Part shown: positions 27,924 to 38,350 of the stretch, in pieces
Layout: the number at the start of each line of letters is the position of its first letter
Position numbering within the stretch: position 1 is the stretch's first letter
Source of the DNA: Gallionella sp.
GTDB lineage: Bacteria; Pseudomonadota; Gammaproteobacteria; Burkholderiales; Gallionellaceae
Length of the DNA: 53,987 nucleotides
Assembly: GCA_030682375.1 (NCBI GenBank)
Contig: JAUXOL010000003.1
Coordinates: 1 to 53,987 of the forward strand
Direction: 5' to 3'
Notes under the pieces: model-generated
Database searches by the model: none
What the model saw: only the letters and a program-made list of their open reading frames with translations
What the model was told of the DNA's origin: nothing
Position numbers and translations under genes: made by a program

Positions 27924-30607
27924 CAGAGTGCGCGCGCGACCTCGACGATTTCGTACACTTCGAGCTTGTCGCCGACGATAAGGTCGTTGTAGCCCTTAAC
28001 CGACAGACCGCACTCGAAGCCGAACTTGACTTCCTTGACATCGTCCTTGAAGCGCTTCAGCGAATCCAGCTCACCGTCGTGCATCACCACATCGTTGCGC
28101 AGCACACGAACCTTCGCGCCGCGCTTGACGATGCCTTCCAGCACGTAACAGCCCGCGATCGTACCGACCTTGGAGACCGTGAAGACCTGACGGATCTCGA
28201 CCATGCCGATGACGCTTTCCTTCTTCTCGGGCGCCAGCATGCCGGACATCGCCGCCTTGATCTCGTCGACCATCGCGTAAATGATGTTGTAGTAGCGGAT
28301 ATCAACGCCGGAAGATTCCGCGAGCTTGCGTGCGGCCGCATCGGCACGGGTGTTGAAGCCGATGATGATCGCCTTCGACGCCAGCGCCAGGTTGACGTCC
28401 GACTCGGAGATCGCACCGACGCCGCCGTGGATCAGGTTGACCTTCACCTCGTTGGTGGACAGCTTCTGCAACGATTGAGCGATCGCTTCGGCGGAACCTT
28501 GCACGTCGGACTTGACGATCAGCGACAAGGTGCTGACTTCGCCCTCGGCCATCTGCTCGAACATGCTTTCCAGCTTGGCGGCCTGCTGCTTCGCCAGCTT
28601 CACGCCGCGGTACTTGCCTTGGCGGAACAATGCGATTTCGCGGGCACGGCGCTCGTCCGCCATCACCATCAGCTCTTCGCCGGCGGCAGGCACTTCGGAC
28701 AAGCCTTGAATCTCGACCGGAATCGACGGGCCGGCTTCGCCGACCGCTTTGCCGCCCTCGTCCAGCATCGCGCGGACGCGGCCGAACACCGAGCCGACCA
28801 ACACCGAGTCGCCGCGGCGCAATGTGCCGGATTGAACCAGCACCGTAGCCACCGGGCCCTTGCCCTTATCCAGACGCGCTTCGATCACCAGACCCTTGGC
28901 ATGCGTCGTGCGCGGCGCCTTCAGTTCCAGCACTTCGGCTTGCAACAGCACGCTCTCGAGCAACTGGTCGATGCCCAGGCCGGACTTGGAGGAGACTTCG
29001 ACGAACATCGTGTCGCCACCCCAATCTTCCGGCACCACGCCTTCGGCAACCAGCTCTTGCTTGACGCGTTCGCTGTTGGCTTCCGGCTTGTCGATCTTGG
29101 TCACAGCGACCACGATAGGCACGTTACCGGCCTTGGCGTGGTGGATGGCTTCCTTGGTCTGCGGCATCACGCCGTCGTCGGCCGCCACCACCAGAATCAC
29201 GATGTCGGTCGCCTTGGCACCGCGTGCACGCATCGCGGTAAACGCTTCGTGGCCCGGAGTATCGAGGAAAGTCACCATGCCGCGCGGCGTATCGACGTGA
29301 TATGCGCCGATGTGCTGCGTGATGCCGCCCGCTTCGCCGGAAGCGACGCGGCTGCGGCGGATGTAGTCCAGCAGCGAGGTCTTGCCGTGGTCGACGTGAC
29401 CCATCACGGTGACGACCGGCGCGCGCGGTTCCAGCACCGCGTCGTGAGCGACTTCGGAATCCAGCAGGTAGGCGTCCGGATCATCGACCTTGGCCGCCTT
29501 GGCGACGTGCCCCATCTCTTCGACCACGATCATCGCGGTCTCCTGATCGAGCACTTGATTGATGGTGACCATCGAACCCATCTTCATCAGGGCCTTGATG
29601 ATCTCGGCGGCCTTGATCGCCATCTTCTGCGCCAGTTCGCCGACGGTGATGGTTTCAGGCACCGACACTTCGCGAACGATAGGTTCGGTCGGCAGCATGA
29701 AGGATTCGCCAGCTGCGGCCGGAGCCGCCTTGTGGTGGCGGTCGCCGCGCTTGCCGCCGCGCAACGGTGCAGACCATGCGCCGGGACGGCCACCGCCTGC
29801 ATCGGACTTGGCGGGAGGACGCTTGTGCGAACCCGGCTCTTCGCGTTTGTCCGCCACCTTCGCGCCCGGCTTGGCAGAGCGGCTGAAGCGCTCGACCTTG
29901 TCGCCCGGTTTGGGCGTCGGTTTGTGCAACGTACCTTCGGTCTTGGCGGCAGGAGCAGCAGCAGCCGGAGCCTCTACCGGCTTTTCGACTGGTTTCTCGA
30001 CCGGCTTGGCCACGCGGCGCGCGACCGGCGCGCCTATCACCAGCGTCGGAGCTGCTTCGGCCGGCTTGGCTTCGACCACAGGCTCGACGGCCTCTGGCTT
30101 GCTTTCTTCCACCTCGGCAACAGCCTCGACTTCGGGCTTGGCCTTGCTGCGCGTACGCTTGGCCTGCAACTCGGCAGCCTGACGCTCGGCCAGTTCGGCC
30201 TGCAGACGCGCTTCCTGTTCGCGGGAGGCTAGCTCCTGTTCGTCGAGCACCTTGACGGGTTCGGCCTTCGGTGCAGCAGCGGCGGCCTCTTCGACCACTC
30301 CAGCAGCATCGGCAACGGGAGCGACTACACGGCGCTTGCGCACCTCAACCTGAATGGTGCGTGCACGACCGGTGCTGTCCGCCTTCTTGATCTCCGTCGT
30401 TTCGCGACGGGTCAGCGTGATCTTCTTTGCCGGCTTGTCGGCGCCATGCGCCTGACGCAGATGCTCCAGCAATTGCGCCTTGTCCTTCTCGGAAACCAGG
30501 TCGGAGTCTTGCTCCTTGTCGACCCCGGCAGCCTTGAGCTGCTCGAGCAACAAGGTGACCGGCAATCCCAGTTCAGTCGCAAATTGCGCTATGTTCATTT
30601 TTCCCAT
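27923..30607 (-). CDS. infB: Translation initiation factor IF-2
   Basis: An 894-residue GTPase that brings initiator tRNA to the 30S subunit. The N-terminal domain begins [12 protein letters not shown], then comes a long Ala/Lys/Glu/Pro-rich linker (about 100-300, including [14 protein letters not shown] repeats). The G domain has G1 GHVDHGKT (403-410), DTPGHEAF and TKIDKPEA. Domains II-IV follow. GAGG precedes the ATG at 30607. It sits between nusA and rbfA. Confidence 0.97.
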   Translation of the reverse strand: MGKMNIAQFATELGLPVTLLLEQLKAAGVDKEQDSDLVSEKDKAQLLEHLRQAHGADKPAKKITLTRRETTEIKKADSTGRARTIQVEVRKRRVVAPVADAAGVVEEAAAAAPKAEPVKVLDEQELASREQEARLQAELAERQAAELQAKRTRSKAKPEVEAVAEVEESKPEAVEPVVEAKPAEAAPTLVIGAPVARRVAKPVEKPVEKPVEAPAAAAPAAKTEGTLHKPTPKPGDKVERFSRSAKPGAKVADKREEPGSHKRPPAKSDAGGGRPGAWSAPLRGGKRGDRHHKAAPAAAGESFMLPTEPIVREVSVPETITVGELAQKMAIKAAEIIKALMKMGSMVTINQVLDQETAMIVVEEMGHVAKAAKVDDPDAYLLDSEVAHDAVLEPRAPVVTVMGHVDHGKTSLLDYIRRSRVASGEAGGITQHIGAYHVDTPRGMVTFLDTPGHEAFTAMRARGAKATDIVILVVAADDGVMPQTKEAIHHAKAGNVPIVVAVTKIDKPEANSERVKQELVAEGVVPEDWGGDTMFVEVSSKSGLGIDQLLESVLLQAEVLELKAPRTTHAKGLVIEARLDKGKGPVATVLVQSGTLRRGDSVLVGSVFGRVRAMLDEGGKAVGEAGPSIPVEIQGLSEVPAAGEELMVMADERRAREIALFRQGKYRGVKLAKQQAAKLESMFEQMAEGEVSTLSLIVKSDVQGSAEAIAQSLQKLSTNEVKVNLIHGGVGAISESDVNLALASKAIIIGFNTRADAAARKLAESSGVDIRYYNIIYAMVDEIKAAMSGMLAPEKKESVIGMVEIRQVFTVSKVGTIAGCYVLEGIVKRGAKVRVLRNDVVMHDGELDSLKRFKDDVKEVKFGFECGLSVKGYNDLIVGDKLEVYEIVEVARAL

Positions 30608-30649
30608 TACCGTCCTCTAAATACCGCGCCTTACTCTGAATATCCCGCC

Positions 30650-32122
30650 TTATGCGAACCAGGGTGCGCGTGCCGCCATGATCAGCGTATTGGCACGCTC
30701 GCTGTCCATGCCGGACATTTCCACCAGTTCATCCACATCCAGATCAGCCAGTTGTTCCTGCGTCGTCACGCCCTTTGCAGTCAGGACGCGCGCAGTCTGT
30801 TCGTCCATACCGTCCAGCTTCAGCAGATCTTCGATGCCATGCTCGACCATCTCTTCGTTGGCGATCGCGGCAGTCAGCAGGGAATTGCGCGCACGGCTGC
30901 GCAACTCGTTGACTGTCGCCTCGTCGAAGGATTCGATCTCCAGCATCTCTTCCAGCGGCACATAGGCCACTTCTTCCAGCGTGTTGAAGCCTTCCTGCAC
31001 CAAGATGTCGGCGACCTCTTCGTCCACGTCCAGCTTCTCCATGAACGCCACGCGGATCTTGGAGAACTCCTCGGCATGCTTCTCGTTAGATTGCTCGACG
31101 GTCATGATGTTGAGTTCCCAGCCGGTCATCTCGCTGGCCAGACGCACGTTCTGACCGCCACGGCCGATGGCCTGCGCCAGATTCTCTTCCTCGACCACCA
31201 CATCCATGCTGTGCTTGTCTTCGTCCACCACGATGCTGCTGACTTCGGCCGGCGCCAGTGCGTTGATGACATAAGTAGCCGGATCTTCAGCCCACAGGAT
31301 GATGTCCACGCGCTCGCCGGCGAGTTCGTTGGTCACGCCCTGCACGCGGGAACCGCGCATGCCGACGCAGGTGCCGATCGGATCGATGCGGGAGTCATGC
31401 GACAGCACCGCGATCTTGGCGCGCGAACCGGGATCGCGCGCTGCGCTGACGATCTCCAGCAACTTCTCTTCGATCTCAGGCACTTCCAGCTCGAACAGCT
31501 TGACCAGCAACTCGTTGGAGGTGCGCGACAGCACCACTTGCGGGCCACGCGGGCCGCGATCCACGCGCAACAGATGCGCCCTGACGCGGTCGCCGACGCG
31601 CAGATTCTCCTTAGGGATCATCTGCTCGCGGGGCAACAAGGCCTCGATCTTGCCGAACTCGATCAGCGCGTTGCCGCGCTCCAGGCGCTTGACCGTACCC
31701 GAAACCAGATGCTCCTTGCGCTCCATGAAATCAGCCAGCACCTGCTCACGCTCGGCGTCGCGAATTTTCTGGAAGATCACCTGCTTCGCAGCCTGTGCAC
31801 CGATGCGGCCGAAGTCGACGTTCTCCAGTGGCTCTTCGATGAAATCGCCGAGCTGGAACTCCGGATCGCGCTTCTGCGCCTCTTCCAGCTTGATATGCAG
31901 GTCGGGCGTCTCGAAGGTCTCGTCGTCCATCACTTCCCAGCGGCGGAACGACTCATACTCGCCGGTGTTGCGATCGATGGCCACGCGCACGTCAGCCTCG
32001 TCATCGAAGCGCCTCTTGGTCGCCGACGCCAGGGCCGATTCCAGAGCCTCGAACACGACTTCCTTGTCGACGTTCTTCTCGCGCGACAACGCATCTACCA
32101 GCAGCAAAATTTCACGACTCAT
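30650..32122 (-). CDS. nusA: Transcription termination/antitermination factor NusA
   Basis: A 490-residue RNA polymerase factor. Domains in order: N-terminal polymerase-binding part (about 1-130), S1 ([16 protein letters not shown]), KH1 and KH2 ([36 protein letters not shown]), and two C-terminal acidic helix-hairpin repeats ([32 protein letters not shown]). GGAG precedes the ATG. It follows rimP by 42 bases. Confidence 0.97.
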   Translation of the reverse strand: MSREILLLVDALSREKNVDKEVVFEALESALASATKRRFDDEADVRVAIDRNTGEYESFRRWEVMDDETFETPDLHIKLEEAQKRDPEFQLGDFIEEPLENVDFGRIGAQAAKQVIFQKIRDAEREQVLADFMERKEHLVSGTVKRLERGNALIEFGKIEALLPREQMIPKENLRVGDRVRAHLLRVDRGPRGPQVVLSRTSNELLVKLFELEVPEIEEKLLEIVSAARDPGSRAKIAVLSHDSRIDPIGTCVGMRGSRVQGVTNELAGERVDIILWAEDPATYVINALAPAEVSSIVVDEDKHSMDVVVEEENLAQAIGRGGQNVRLASEMTGWELNIMTVEQSNEKHAEEFSKIRVAFMEKLDVDEEVADILVQEGFNTLEEVAYVPLEEMLEIESFDEATVNELRSRARNSLLTAAIANEEMVEHGIEDLLKLDGMDEQTARVLTAKGVTTQEQLADLDVDELVEMSGMDSERANTLIMAARAPWFA

Positions 32123-32164
32123 ACCATTCTCCGGCTATCAAACCTGTCATTGACAGGAAAAAAA

Positions 32165-32590
32165 CTAAAACGTCGGCACCAAACGCGCCTTATCCAGATT
32201 CGCCAACTCGATCGCGACCTGAACGCCATCGACATCGAGCTGCAACACGCCGTTCTCCAGCGCACCGATCACGCCGACAAAGTTCTTGCGGCCTGCCAGC
32301 GGCATGCGCAGCTTGAGCTGCGCCTTTTCCCCGGCGAAACGCAGGAAATCCGCCTCTTTCTTCAACGGACGATCCAGCCCCGGCGAAGAAACTTCCAAGC
32401 GGTCGTAATCGACGTTCTCGACTGTAAACAACCGTGTCAGCTGGTTGCTGACCACTTGGCAGTCTTCCACCGAGATGCCTTCAGGCTTGTCGATGAAGAC
32501 GCGCAACAGACCGCGGCCGGCACGCTCGACATCCACCAACTCATATCCCAAGCCATTCACCGTCGTTTCGATCAGCTTCAAAACATCCAT
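32165..32590 (-). CDS. rimP: Ribosome maturation factor RimP
   Basis: A 141-residue 30S assembly factor. [28 protein letters not shown] and [16 protein letters not shown] (both shown here in parts) are family signatures. The ATG at 32590 is chosen from similarity of length; an ATG at 32629 would lie inside a leader hairpin. It is the first gene of the cluster that runs to pnp. Confidence 0.95.
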   Translation of the reverse strand: MDVLKLIETTVNGLGYELVDVERAGRGLLRVFIDKPEGISVEDCQVVSNQLTRLFTVENVDYDRLEVSSPGLDRPLKKEADFLRFAGEKAQLKLRMPLAGRKNFVGVIGALENGVLQLDVDGVQVAIELANLDKARLVPTF

Positions 32591-32603
32591 AATCTCGACC
32601 CAC

Positions 32604-32627
32604 AAATAAAAAACGGGCTCAAGGCCC
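32604..32627 (-). terminator. Terminator-like hairpin in the rimP leader
   Basis: On the minus strand GGGC-CTTGA-GCCC is followed by GTTTTTTATTT, 15-20 bases before the rimP start. The stem is short, but the T run and position suggest an attenuator for the cluster, as reported for rimP leaders in other proteobacteria. Confidence 0.45.
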
Positions 32628-32731
32628 ATCTCAAAACGCCGCGCATTGTAGCAAAACCGGAATTTAAATGGAATTAGATTATTAGAAGCGGTTCGGGCCA
32701 CCCCAAAGCTGGCACTCCCACCTCGCTGGAC

Positions 32732-33178
32732 CTAGGCATGCTTCGCCAGAAACCGGTCCAGCTGGTTCGCGAACATCTGGCGATCAGCCTGACTGAGCGC
32801 CGCCGGCCCGCCGGTTTCGACGCCGCTGCTGCGCAGCACGTCCATGAAGTCGCGCATCGCCAGCCGCTCCCGGATCGTATCTGCGGTGTAAAGCTCGCCG
32901 CGCGGGTTCAGCGCATGGCCGCCCTTCGCGATCACTTGGGCGGCCAGCGGAATATCGGCGGTGATCACCAGATCGCCCGGCTCGGTCAGCTCGACGATCT
33001 TGTTGTCCGCCACATCGAACCCCGCCGGCACCTGCAACGCGCGTATCAGTTGCGACGGCGGGCAATGCAGCAACTTGTTCGCCACCAGCGTCAGCGGAAT
33101 CTGCCGCCGTTCCGCCGCGCGGAACAGTATCTCCTTGATTACTTTAGGACACGCATCGGCATCCACCCAAATCCGCAT
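32732..33178 (-). CDS. yaiI: YaiI/DUF188 (UPF0178) family protein
   Basis: A 148-residue protein with a PIN-like fold. The start [24 protein letters not shown] is the family signature, and [27 protein letters not shown] follows (both given as marks). Acidic residues Asp6 and Asp8 could bind metal, but the activity is unknown. AAGGAAG precedes the ATG. Confidence 0.9.
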   Translation of the reverse strand: MRIWVDADACPKVIKEILFRAAERRQIPLTLVANKLLHCPPSQLIRALQVPAGFDVADNKIVELTEPGDLVITADIPLAAQVIAKGGHALNPRGELYTADTIRERLAMRDFMDVLRSSGVETGGPAALSQADRQMFANQLDRFLAKHA

Positions 33179-33212
33179 TGCACTTCCTTATATATGCTGA
33201 CGACCGCGCGCA

Positions 33213-33599
33213 TCATAATCGGAACCTGTAAAAAAAGTAGGGTGCGAACGCCAGCCACAGCAGGATCAACGGCCACAAACGGCCTGCCAAAACATCGTAG
33301 TTTTCCAGCAATGCCGACCAGGTATGGCCGCCGAGGTAATGGAAGAACAGGAACTCGAACGCTACCGTCAGCGCCATCCAGAATAGCCCGACGCCCAAAG
33401 CCTGCCGCGCCGACGCGAACGGCCACCGCCGCATGTACAGCCGTATCACCGCACCCAGCAGGACGATGCCGATCAGCGTGGAAAGCTGGTGCGCCGACAA
33501 TTCCGGCATATGCCTGCCGTAGCTGTAGTCTCGCACCGTACCGTTGAGAACGGAGACCAGCAGCATCGCGAACCATGCGACCAGATAGCGAATTTTCAT
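33213..33599 (-). CDS. Small membrane protein of unknown function
   Basis: A 128-residue protein starting at the ATG at 33599, which overlaps the stop codon of the flavin reductase gene by four bases (ATGA). Four hydrophobic segments are visible (about 5-20, 40-56, 69-90 and 107-124). No family is recognised. The tight overlap suggests shared expression with the upstream reductase, and possibly a shared pathway. Confidence 0.75.
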   Translation of the reverse strand: MKIRYLVAWFAMLLVSVLNGTVRDYSYGRHMPELSAHQLSTLIGIVLLGAVIRLYMRRWPFASARQALGVGLFWMALTVAFEFLFFHYLGGHTWSALLENYDVLAGRLWPLILLWLAFAPYFFYRFRL

Positions 33600-34132
33600 T
33601 TCATCTTCGAAGGCAGCTTGATCGTCTCGCCCGCGACCATGAACTCGCCGCGGCCCCGGTGATGCAGCGTGCGCGGGTTCTTCTGCGCCGGGTCTATCCA
33701 CGCCTGAACCACCTCCAGCACGAAGAAGTTGTACTTGTTCACCATCCGGGTATCGGCCACCCTGCATTCGAGATTCGCATAGCACTCGACAATCAGCGGC
33801 GCTTCCACCTGCAAGCCTGGCTGCGGTGTCAGCCCGAACTTCTTGAACTTATCCGCCCGATCACCCGAACAGTTGCCGACGCCCACCACCTGCCTCGCCA
33901 GCTCCGCCGTCGGGATGTTGAGCACGCACTCCTTCGTTTTACGCAGCGCATCGAAACTAAAGTTCCGCCCGCTGATCACGCAGCCCACCAGCGGCGGCTC
34001 GAACTCCATCATCGTATGCCAGGACATGGTCATGATGTTTGGCTTACCCTTGTGTGCGGTCGTGACCAGCATGACCGGGCCGGGTTCGAGCAGGCGATAG
34101 ACTCTGGATAGGGGCATGGATTTCTTCGGCAT
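33596..34132 (-). CDS. Flavin reductase-like (FMN-binding split barrel) protein
   Basis: A 178-residue protein starting at the ATG at 34132 with a perfect AAGGAGG six bases before it. PVMLVTTAHKGKPNIMTMSW, PPLVGCVISGRNFSFD and the ECVLNIP segment match flavin reductase-like proteins that bind FMN in a split barrel. The substrate is unknown. It is followed by an overlapping small membrane protein gene. Confidence 0.88.
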   Translation of the reverse strand: MPKKSMPLSRVYRLLEPGPVMLVTTAHKGKPNIMTMSWHTMMEFEPPLVGCVISGRNFSFDALRKTKECVLNIPTAELARQVVGVGNCSGDRADKFKKFGLTPQPGLQVEAPLIVECYANLECRVADTRMVNKYNFFVLEVVQAWIDPAQKNPRTLHHRGRGEFMVAGETIKLPSKMK

Positions 34133-34251
34133 GACGGCCTCCTTATGCAAAACGCCCGAAACTTTACTTCGCACCTAGCGTAAAATCGCTCCCGCACTAT
34201 AGCCCCACCCATATTCGAAATCCACCGCCCCCAAGCCCCAGATCATTCCCC

Positions 34252-36189
34252 GTGTCCGCCGAAGTCGAACGTTTCTTTTCCGAGCAGAGTCCGCTAGCCA
34301 CCGAGGTCGCGGCGTTCCGTCCGCGCGCGCAGCAGCGCGAAATGGCGCTCGCGGTAGCCGAGGCGATACGCGACAACGCGATCCTGGTCGCCGAGGCAGG
34401 AACCGGCACCGGCAAGACCTTCGCCTATCTGGTGCCCGCGCTGCTCAACGGCGGCAAGGTGATCATCTCCACCGGCACCAAGAACCTGCAGGACCAGTTG
34501 TTCCAGAAGGACCTGCCGATGGTGCGCGATGCCTTGAAAGCGCCGGTGTCCGTGGCCTTGCTCAAGGGCCGCTCAAACTACGTGTGCCACTATCATCTGG
34601 AACTGGCCCAATCGAACGGGCTGTTCAAGACGCGCGAGGATGTGAAGCATCTGGGCAAGATCGTGAGCTACGCCAAGGTGACGCAGAGCGGCGACAAGAG
34701 CGGCTTGGCCGACGTGCCGGAGAACGCGCCGATCTGGATGCATGTGACTTCGACGCGCGACAACTGCCTCGGCCAGGAATGCCCCAGCCACAAGGATTGC
34801 TTCGTGCTCAAGGCGCGCAAGGAGGCGATGGAAGCGGACATCATCGTGGTGAACCACCACTTGTTCTTCGCCGACGTGATGCTGCGCGACGAGGGCGTGG
34901 CCGAACTGCTGCCGGCCTGCAACACGGTGATCTTCGACGAGGCGCACCAGCTGCCGGAGACCGCGAGCCTGTTCTTCGGCGAGAGCCTGTCTACCTCGCA
35001 ACTGCTTGATCTGGCGCAGGACGCGCGCCTCGAAGCCATCGCCTCGGCCAAGGACTTCGCCCCGCTGCCCAAGGCCTGCGACGAGCTGGATAAGGCCGCG
35101 CGCGACCTGAGGCTGGCGTTCAAAAAGGAAGGCCGCTTACCCGCCAGCGCAGCGGAAGGCTTCAAGGAATTCCCGTCGGCGCTGAAGGCAACGAGCGAGA
35201 AACTGGCGCAACTATGCGACCTGCTGGAAAAACAGGCGGAACGCAGCGAAGGGCTGGAGAACTGCTGGCAGCGCGCCCAGACTCTGGTGCAGCAACTGAA
35301 GCAATGGCGAGACGGAGACACGCCTGACCAGGTGCGCTGGCTCGAAGTCTTCCACCACTCGCTGCAACTCAACACCACGCCGTTGTCCATCGCCGAGATA
35401 TTCGAAAAGCAGATAGGCGGCAATGCACGCGCCTGGATATTCACCTCGGCGACGCTAGCGGTGAAGCAGGACTTCTCCCACTACCAGGGCGAAATGGGGC
35501 TGCTCAAGGCCAAGACCGCCTGCTGGGACAGCCCGTTCGACTACCAGCAACAAGGCCTGCTGTACGTGCCGCAGAATCTGCCGGAACCCAATAGCGAAGG
35601 CTACACCGAGGCGGTGGTGCAGGCCGCCCTGCCGCTGATCGAAGCCAGCAAGGGACGCGCCTTTTTGCTGTTCACCAGCCTGCGCGCGATGCAGCGCGCC
35701 CACGAAATCCTGCAAGCCGAGTTCGACCTGCGCAACTGGGACTATCCGCTGATGCTACAAGGCGAAGGCTCGCGCAACGAGTTGCTGAGCCGTTTTCGCG
35801 AGCACGGCAACGCGGTGCTGCTAGGCAGCCAGTCGTTCTGGGAAGGCGTGGACGTGCGCGGCGAGGCGCTGTCGCTGGTCATCATCGACAAGCTGCCGTT
35901 CGCACCACCCGACGATCCGGTGTTGTCGGCGCGCATCGAGCAACTGAAGAGACAGGGCCACAACGCCTTCATGGAATACCAGTTGCCGCGCGCGATCATC
36001 ACGCTGAAACAGGGAGCGGGAAGGCTGATACGCGACGAGAACGACCGCGGCGTGCTGATGATCTGCGACCCGCGCATCATCACCAAGCAATACGGCAAAC
36101 GTGTGTGGCAAAGCCTGCCGCCGATGAAGCGCACCCGCGACGAGGCGGTCGCGGTGGCGTTCTTCAGCGGTTCGGCAACTTCAACCTAG
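34252..36189 (+). CDS. yoaA: Fe-S DNA helicase, DinG/YoaA type
   Basis: A 645-residue superfamily 2 helicase of the XPD-like group. Walker A AGTGTGKT (49-56), DEAH (229-232) and the C-terminal GSQSFWEGVDVRGEAL and QGAGRLIRDENDRG motifs are present. Four cysteines, Cys112, Cys172, Cys177 and Cys183, form the 4Fe-4S site. The length fits YoaA, which repairs stalled replication with HolC, better than DinG. The start codon is GTG. Its 3' end overlaps the convergent kinase gene by 26 bases. Confidence 0.92.
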   Translation: MSAEVERFFSEQSPLATEVAAFRPRAQQREMALAVAEAIRDNAILVAEAGTGTGKTFAYLVPALLNGGKVIISTGTKNLQDQLFQKDLPMVRDALKAPVSVALLKGRSNYVCHYHLELAQSNGLFKTREDVKHLGKIVSYAKVTQSGDKSGLADVPENAPIWMHVTSTRDNCLGQECPSHKDCFVLKARKEAMEADIIVVNHHLFFADVMLRDEGVAELLPACNTVIFDEAHQLPETASLFFGESLSTSQLLDLAQDARLEAIASAKDFAPLPKACDELDKAARDLRLAFKKEGRLPASAAEGFKEFPSALKATSEKLAQLCDLLEKQAERSEGLENCWQRAQTLVQQLKQWRDGDTPDQVRWLEVFHHSLQLNTTPLSIAEIFEKQIGGNARAWIFTSATLAVKQDFSHYQGEMGLLKAKTACWDSPFDYQQQGLLYVPQNLPEPNSEGYTEAVVQAALPLIEASKGRAFLLFTSLRAMQRAHEILQAEFDLRNWDYPLMLQGEGSRNELLSRFREHGNAVLLGSQSFWEGVDVRGEALSLVIIDKLPFAPPDDPVLSARIEQLKRQGHNAFMEYQLPRAIITLKQGAGRLIRDENDRGVLMICDPRIITKQYGKRVWQSLPPMKRTRDEAVAVAFFSGSATST

Positions 36190-37453
36190 CCACCAGCCCC
36201 CCCCCGTCGCGCGATTCCAGATGTAATTCGCCGCCGTGCAGCCGCACGGCACGCTCGACGATCGCCAGTCCCAATCCTGAACCGCCCGCATCGCTGCGCG
36301 CGGCTTGCAGGCGCACGAACGGGCGCTTGACTGCTTCGCGTTGCCCGTCAGGTATGCCCATGCCGCGGTCGGCAACGCTGAGCTCGACGCCATCCGCCAC
36401 CTGTAGCAGCCGCACCGTGATCTCGCCCCCGCCGTATTTAACGGCGTTGTCCAGCAGGTTGGACAGTGCGCGTTTCAGCAACAACGGCCTGACGTAAAAC
36501 GGCGACAACGCTTGCAAGTCGAGTGCCAGCGACTTGGCCTGCGACTCGAAACGCCGCGAGACCTCCTCCACCAACTCGGCCACATCGGTCGACACGGCGA
36601 CTTCATTCTCGTCGAGGCGCGCATAGTCGAGGAACTGCTGTATCACCGCATCCATCTGCTCCACGTCGGCGGCCAAACCATCGCGCAGCGAGGCATCCGC
36701 GGTCAGCTCGGCGGCGACGCGCACACGCGCCAGCGGGGTGCGCAGGTCGTGCGAGATGCCCGCCAGCACTAGCGCGCGCTCGCGCTCGTTCGCGGCGAGA
36801 TCGGCGGACATCCGATTGAAGGCGCGCGACACCGTTGCGATCTCTTGCGCGCCCCGTTCAGGAAGCGGCGACGGCGTCTTGCCCTCGCCCACCTGCTGCG
36901 CCGCCTGCGCGAGCCGTTTCAGAGGACGCGCTACCTGACGCGCGATGAAGTAAGCGCCGAGCAAGGCGAGCACCATCACCACGCCGACCCACGCCAGCAG
37001 CACCTCGGACAGCGGATGCTCGATGCGTTCGCGCGGCAACGCCAGCCAGAATTCGTCGCCGCCGATATGAAAGCTCACCCACAGCGCCTCCTCGCCGTTG
37101 CGCCAGGCGGCGAAACGCGTATCGTCGCCCAGCCGCTCGCGCACCTCTTCCATCATCTCGTGCAACTCGGGCGGACGATCCGGCATGGGTTCGAGCTCAT
37201 CGGTCGCATCGGCCAGCTGCACGCGCATGCCCTCGGCATCGCGCAGTTCCGCGAGCAGCGCGCCGCGCCACTCGGGCGCCGCGGACAGCACCGCGGCGCG
37301 GGTGAGATTGACCGTGGACACGACCATCTGCGCCATCTGATGCGCGCGCGGTTCCTGCACCGCATGACGGAAGATCGCCACCGATGCGGCGAGCGACAGC
37401 AGGATCAGCACCACGATCAGCAGGAAGGCTCGTGCCAGAAGCGTCTTGGGCAT
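36164..37453 (-). CDS. envZ: Sensor histidine kinase, EnvZ-like
   Basis: A 429-residue inner-membrane kinase. Two membrane segments (about 9-28 and 150-172) flank a periplasmic domain of 120 residues. HAMP (about 172-222), phospho-acceptor His235 in GISHDLRTPLAR, and an ATPase domain (NLLDNAVKYG, VADRGMGIP, GSGLGLAIV) follow. It probably phosphorylates the OmpR-like regulator encoded five bases upstream. The periplasmic part is rich in Glu and Met, and its signal is unknown. Confidence 0.92.
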   Translation of the reverse strand: MPKTLLARAFLLIVVLILLSLAASVAIFRHAVQEPRAHQMAQMVVSTVNLTRAAVLSAAPEWRGALLAELRDAEGMRVQLADATDELEPMPDRPPELHEMMEEVRERLGDDTRFAAWRNGEEALWVSFHIGGDEFWLALPRERIEHPLSEVLLAWVGVVMVLALLGAYFIARQVARPLKRLAQAAQQVGEGKTPSPLPERGAQEIATVSRAFNRMSADLAANERERALVLAGISHDLRTPLARVRVAAELTADASLRDGLAADVEQMDAVIQQFLDYARLDENEVAVSTDVAELVEEVSRRFESQAKSLALDLQALSPFYVRPLLLKRALSNLLDNAVKYGGGEITVRLLQVADGVELSVADRGMGIPDGQREAVKRPFVRLQAARSDAGGSGLGLAIVERAVRLHGGELHLESRDGGGLVARLKLPNR

Positions 37454-37458
37454 GAGGC

Positions 37459-38178
37459 TCAAGATTTCACTCCATCGGGGACGAACACATAGCCATGCCC
37501 CCACACCGTCTGGATGAAGCGCGGCTTGGCCGAATCCGGCTCGACCAGCTTGCGCAGCCGCGATATCTGCACATCGATCGCACGGTCGAACGGGTCGTGA
37601 TCCCGCCCGCGCGCAAGTTCCATCAGCTTGTCGCGTGATAGCGGCTGGCGCGGGTGCGTCAACAGCACCTTCAGCAGCGCGAACTCTCCGGTGGTCAGCG
37701 GCACCGCTACGCCGGCGCGGCTCAATTCGCGAGTGGCGAGGTTCAATTCGCAATCGCCGAAGCTCACGGTCTTCTCCTCGGCGTCTGGCGCTCCGGCCGG
37801 TTGATCGCCCTTGCGGCGCAGCACCGCGTTGATGCGCGCAACCAGCTCGCGCGGATTGAAAGGCTTGGGCAGGTAGTCGTCCGCCCCCATCTCCAGCCCG
37901 ACGATGCGGTCGATCTCGTCACCCTTGGCGGTGAGCAGGATCACCGGCACATTCTCGCCGGCCGCACGCAGCCGCCTGAGGATAGATAGGCCATCCTCAT
38001 TGGGCAGCATCAAGTCGAGCACCAGCAGGTGGAAACGCCCGAGACGCAGCGCCTTGTCCATCGCCTCGCCGTCATGCACGGCGCGGACGTCGAAGCCCTG
38101 CTCGCCCAGATAGCGCTGCAGCAGTTCGCGCAGGCGCGCGTCGTCGTCGATAATGAGGATGCGGTGTGAAGTGTTCAT
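37459..38178 (-). CDS. ompR: Response regulator, OmpR family
   Basis: A 239-residue DNA-binding regulator. The receiver domain has Asp11-Asp13, phospho-acceptor Asp55 in LLVLDLMLPNEDG, Thr and Lys (TAKG; LPKPF), then a winged-helix domain ending IQTVWGHGYVFVPDG. The start is the ATG at 38178 (MNTSHRILIIDDD). It faces the gene for a secreted repeat protein across 172 bases, so it may regulate that gene. Confidence 0.93.
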   Translation of the reverse strand: MNTSHRILIIDDDARLRELLQRYLGEQGFDVRAVHDGEAMDKALRLGRFHLLVLDLMLPNEDGLSILRRLRAAGENVPVILLTAKGDEIDRIVGLEMGADDYLPKPFNPRELVARINAVLRRKGDQPAGAPDAEEKTVSFGDCELNLATRELSRAGVAVPLTTGEFALLKVLLTHPRQPLSRDKLMELARGRDHDPFDRAIDVQISRLRKLVEPDSAKPRFIQTVWGHGYVFVPDGVKS

Positions 38179-38254
38179 GGCAGCATGATAATCCGTGCAC
38201 GGAGAGGATGGCTGTAAGAAATTGTGACCATAACGTCGCATTGAAACAATCTTT

Positions 38255-38260
38255 TACAAT
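38255..38260 (+). promoter_or_regulatory. Possible -10 box of the 19-residue-repeat protein gene
   Basis: TACAAT lies 90 bases before the start codon, with no good -35 box at the normal distance, as at promoters that need an activator. The intergenic region 38179-38350 is shared with the divergent ompR gene. This is a weak call. Confidence 0.25.
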
Positions 38261-38350
38261 CCAGTCCTTGGCGCAAACACTCTGCTTACAGTTCAATCGC
38301 ATCATGCAAGCACGCCGAAAGAGGCGCACCCAACCCCGAAGGAGAATGCC

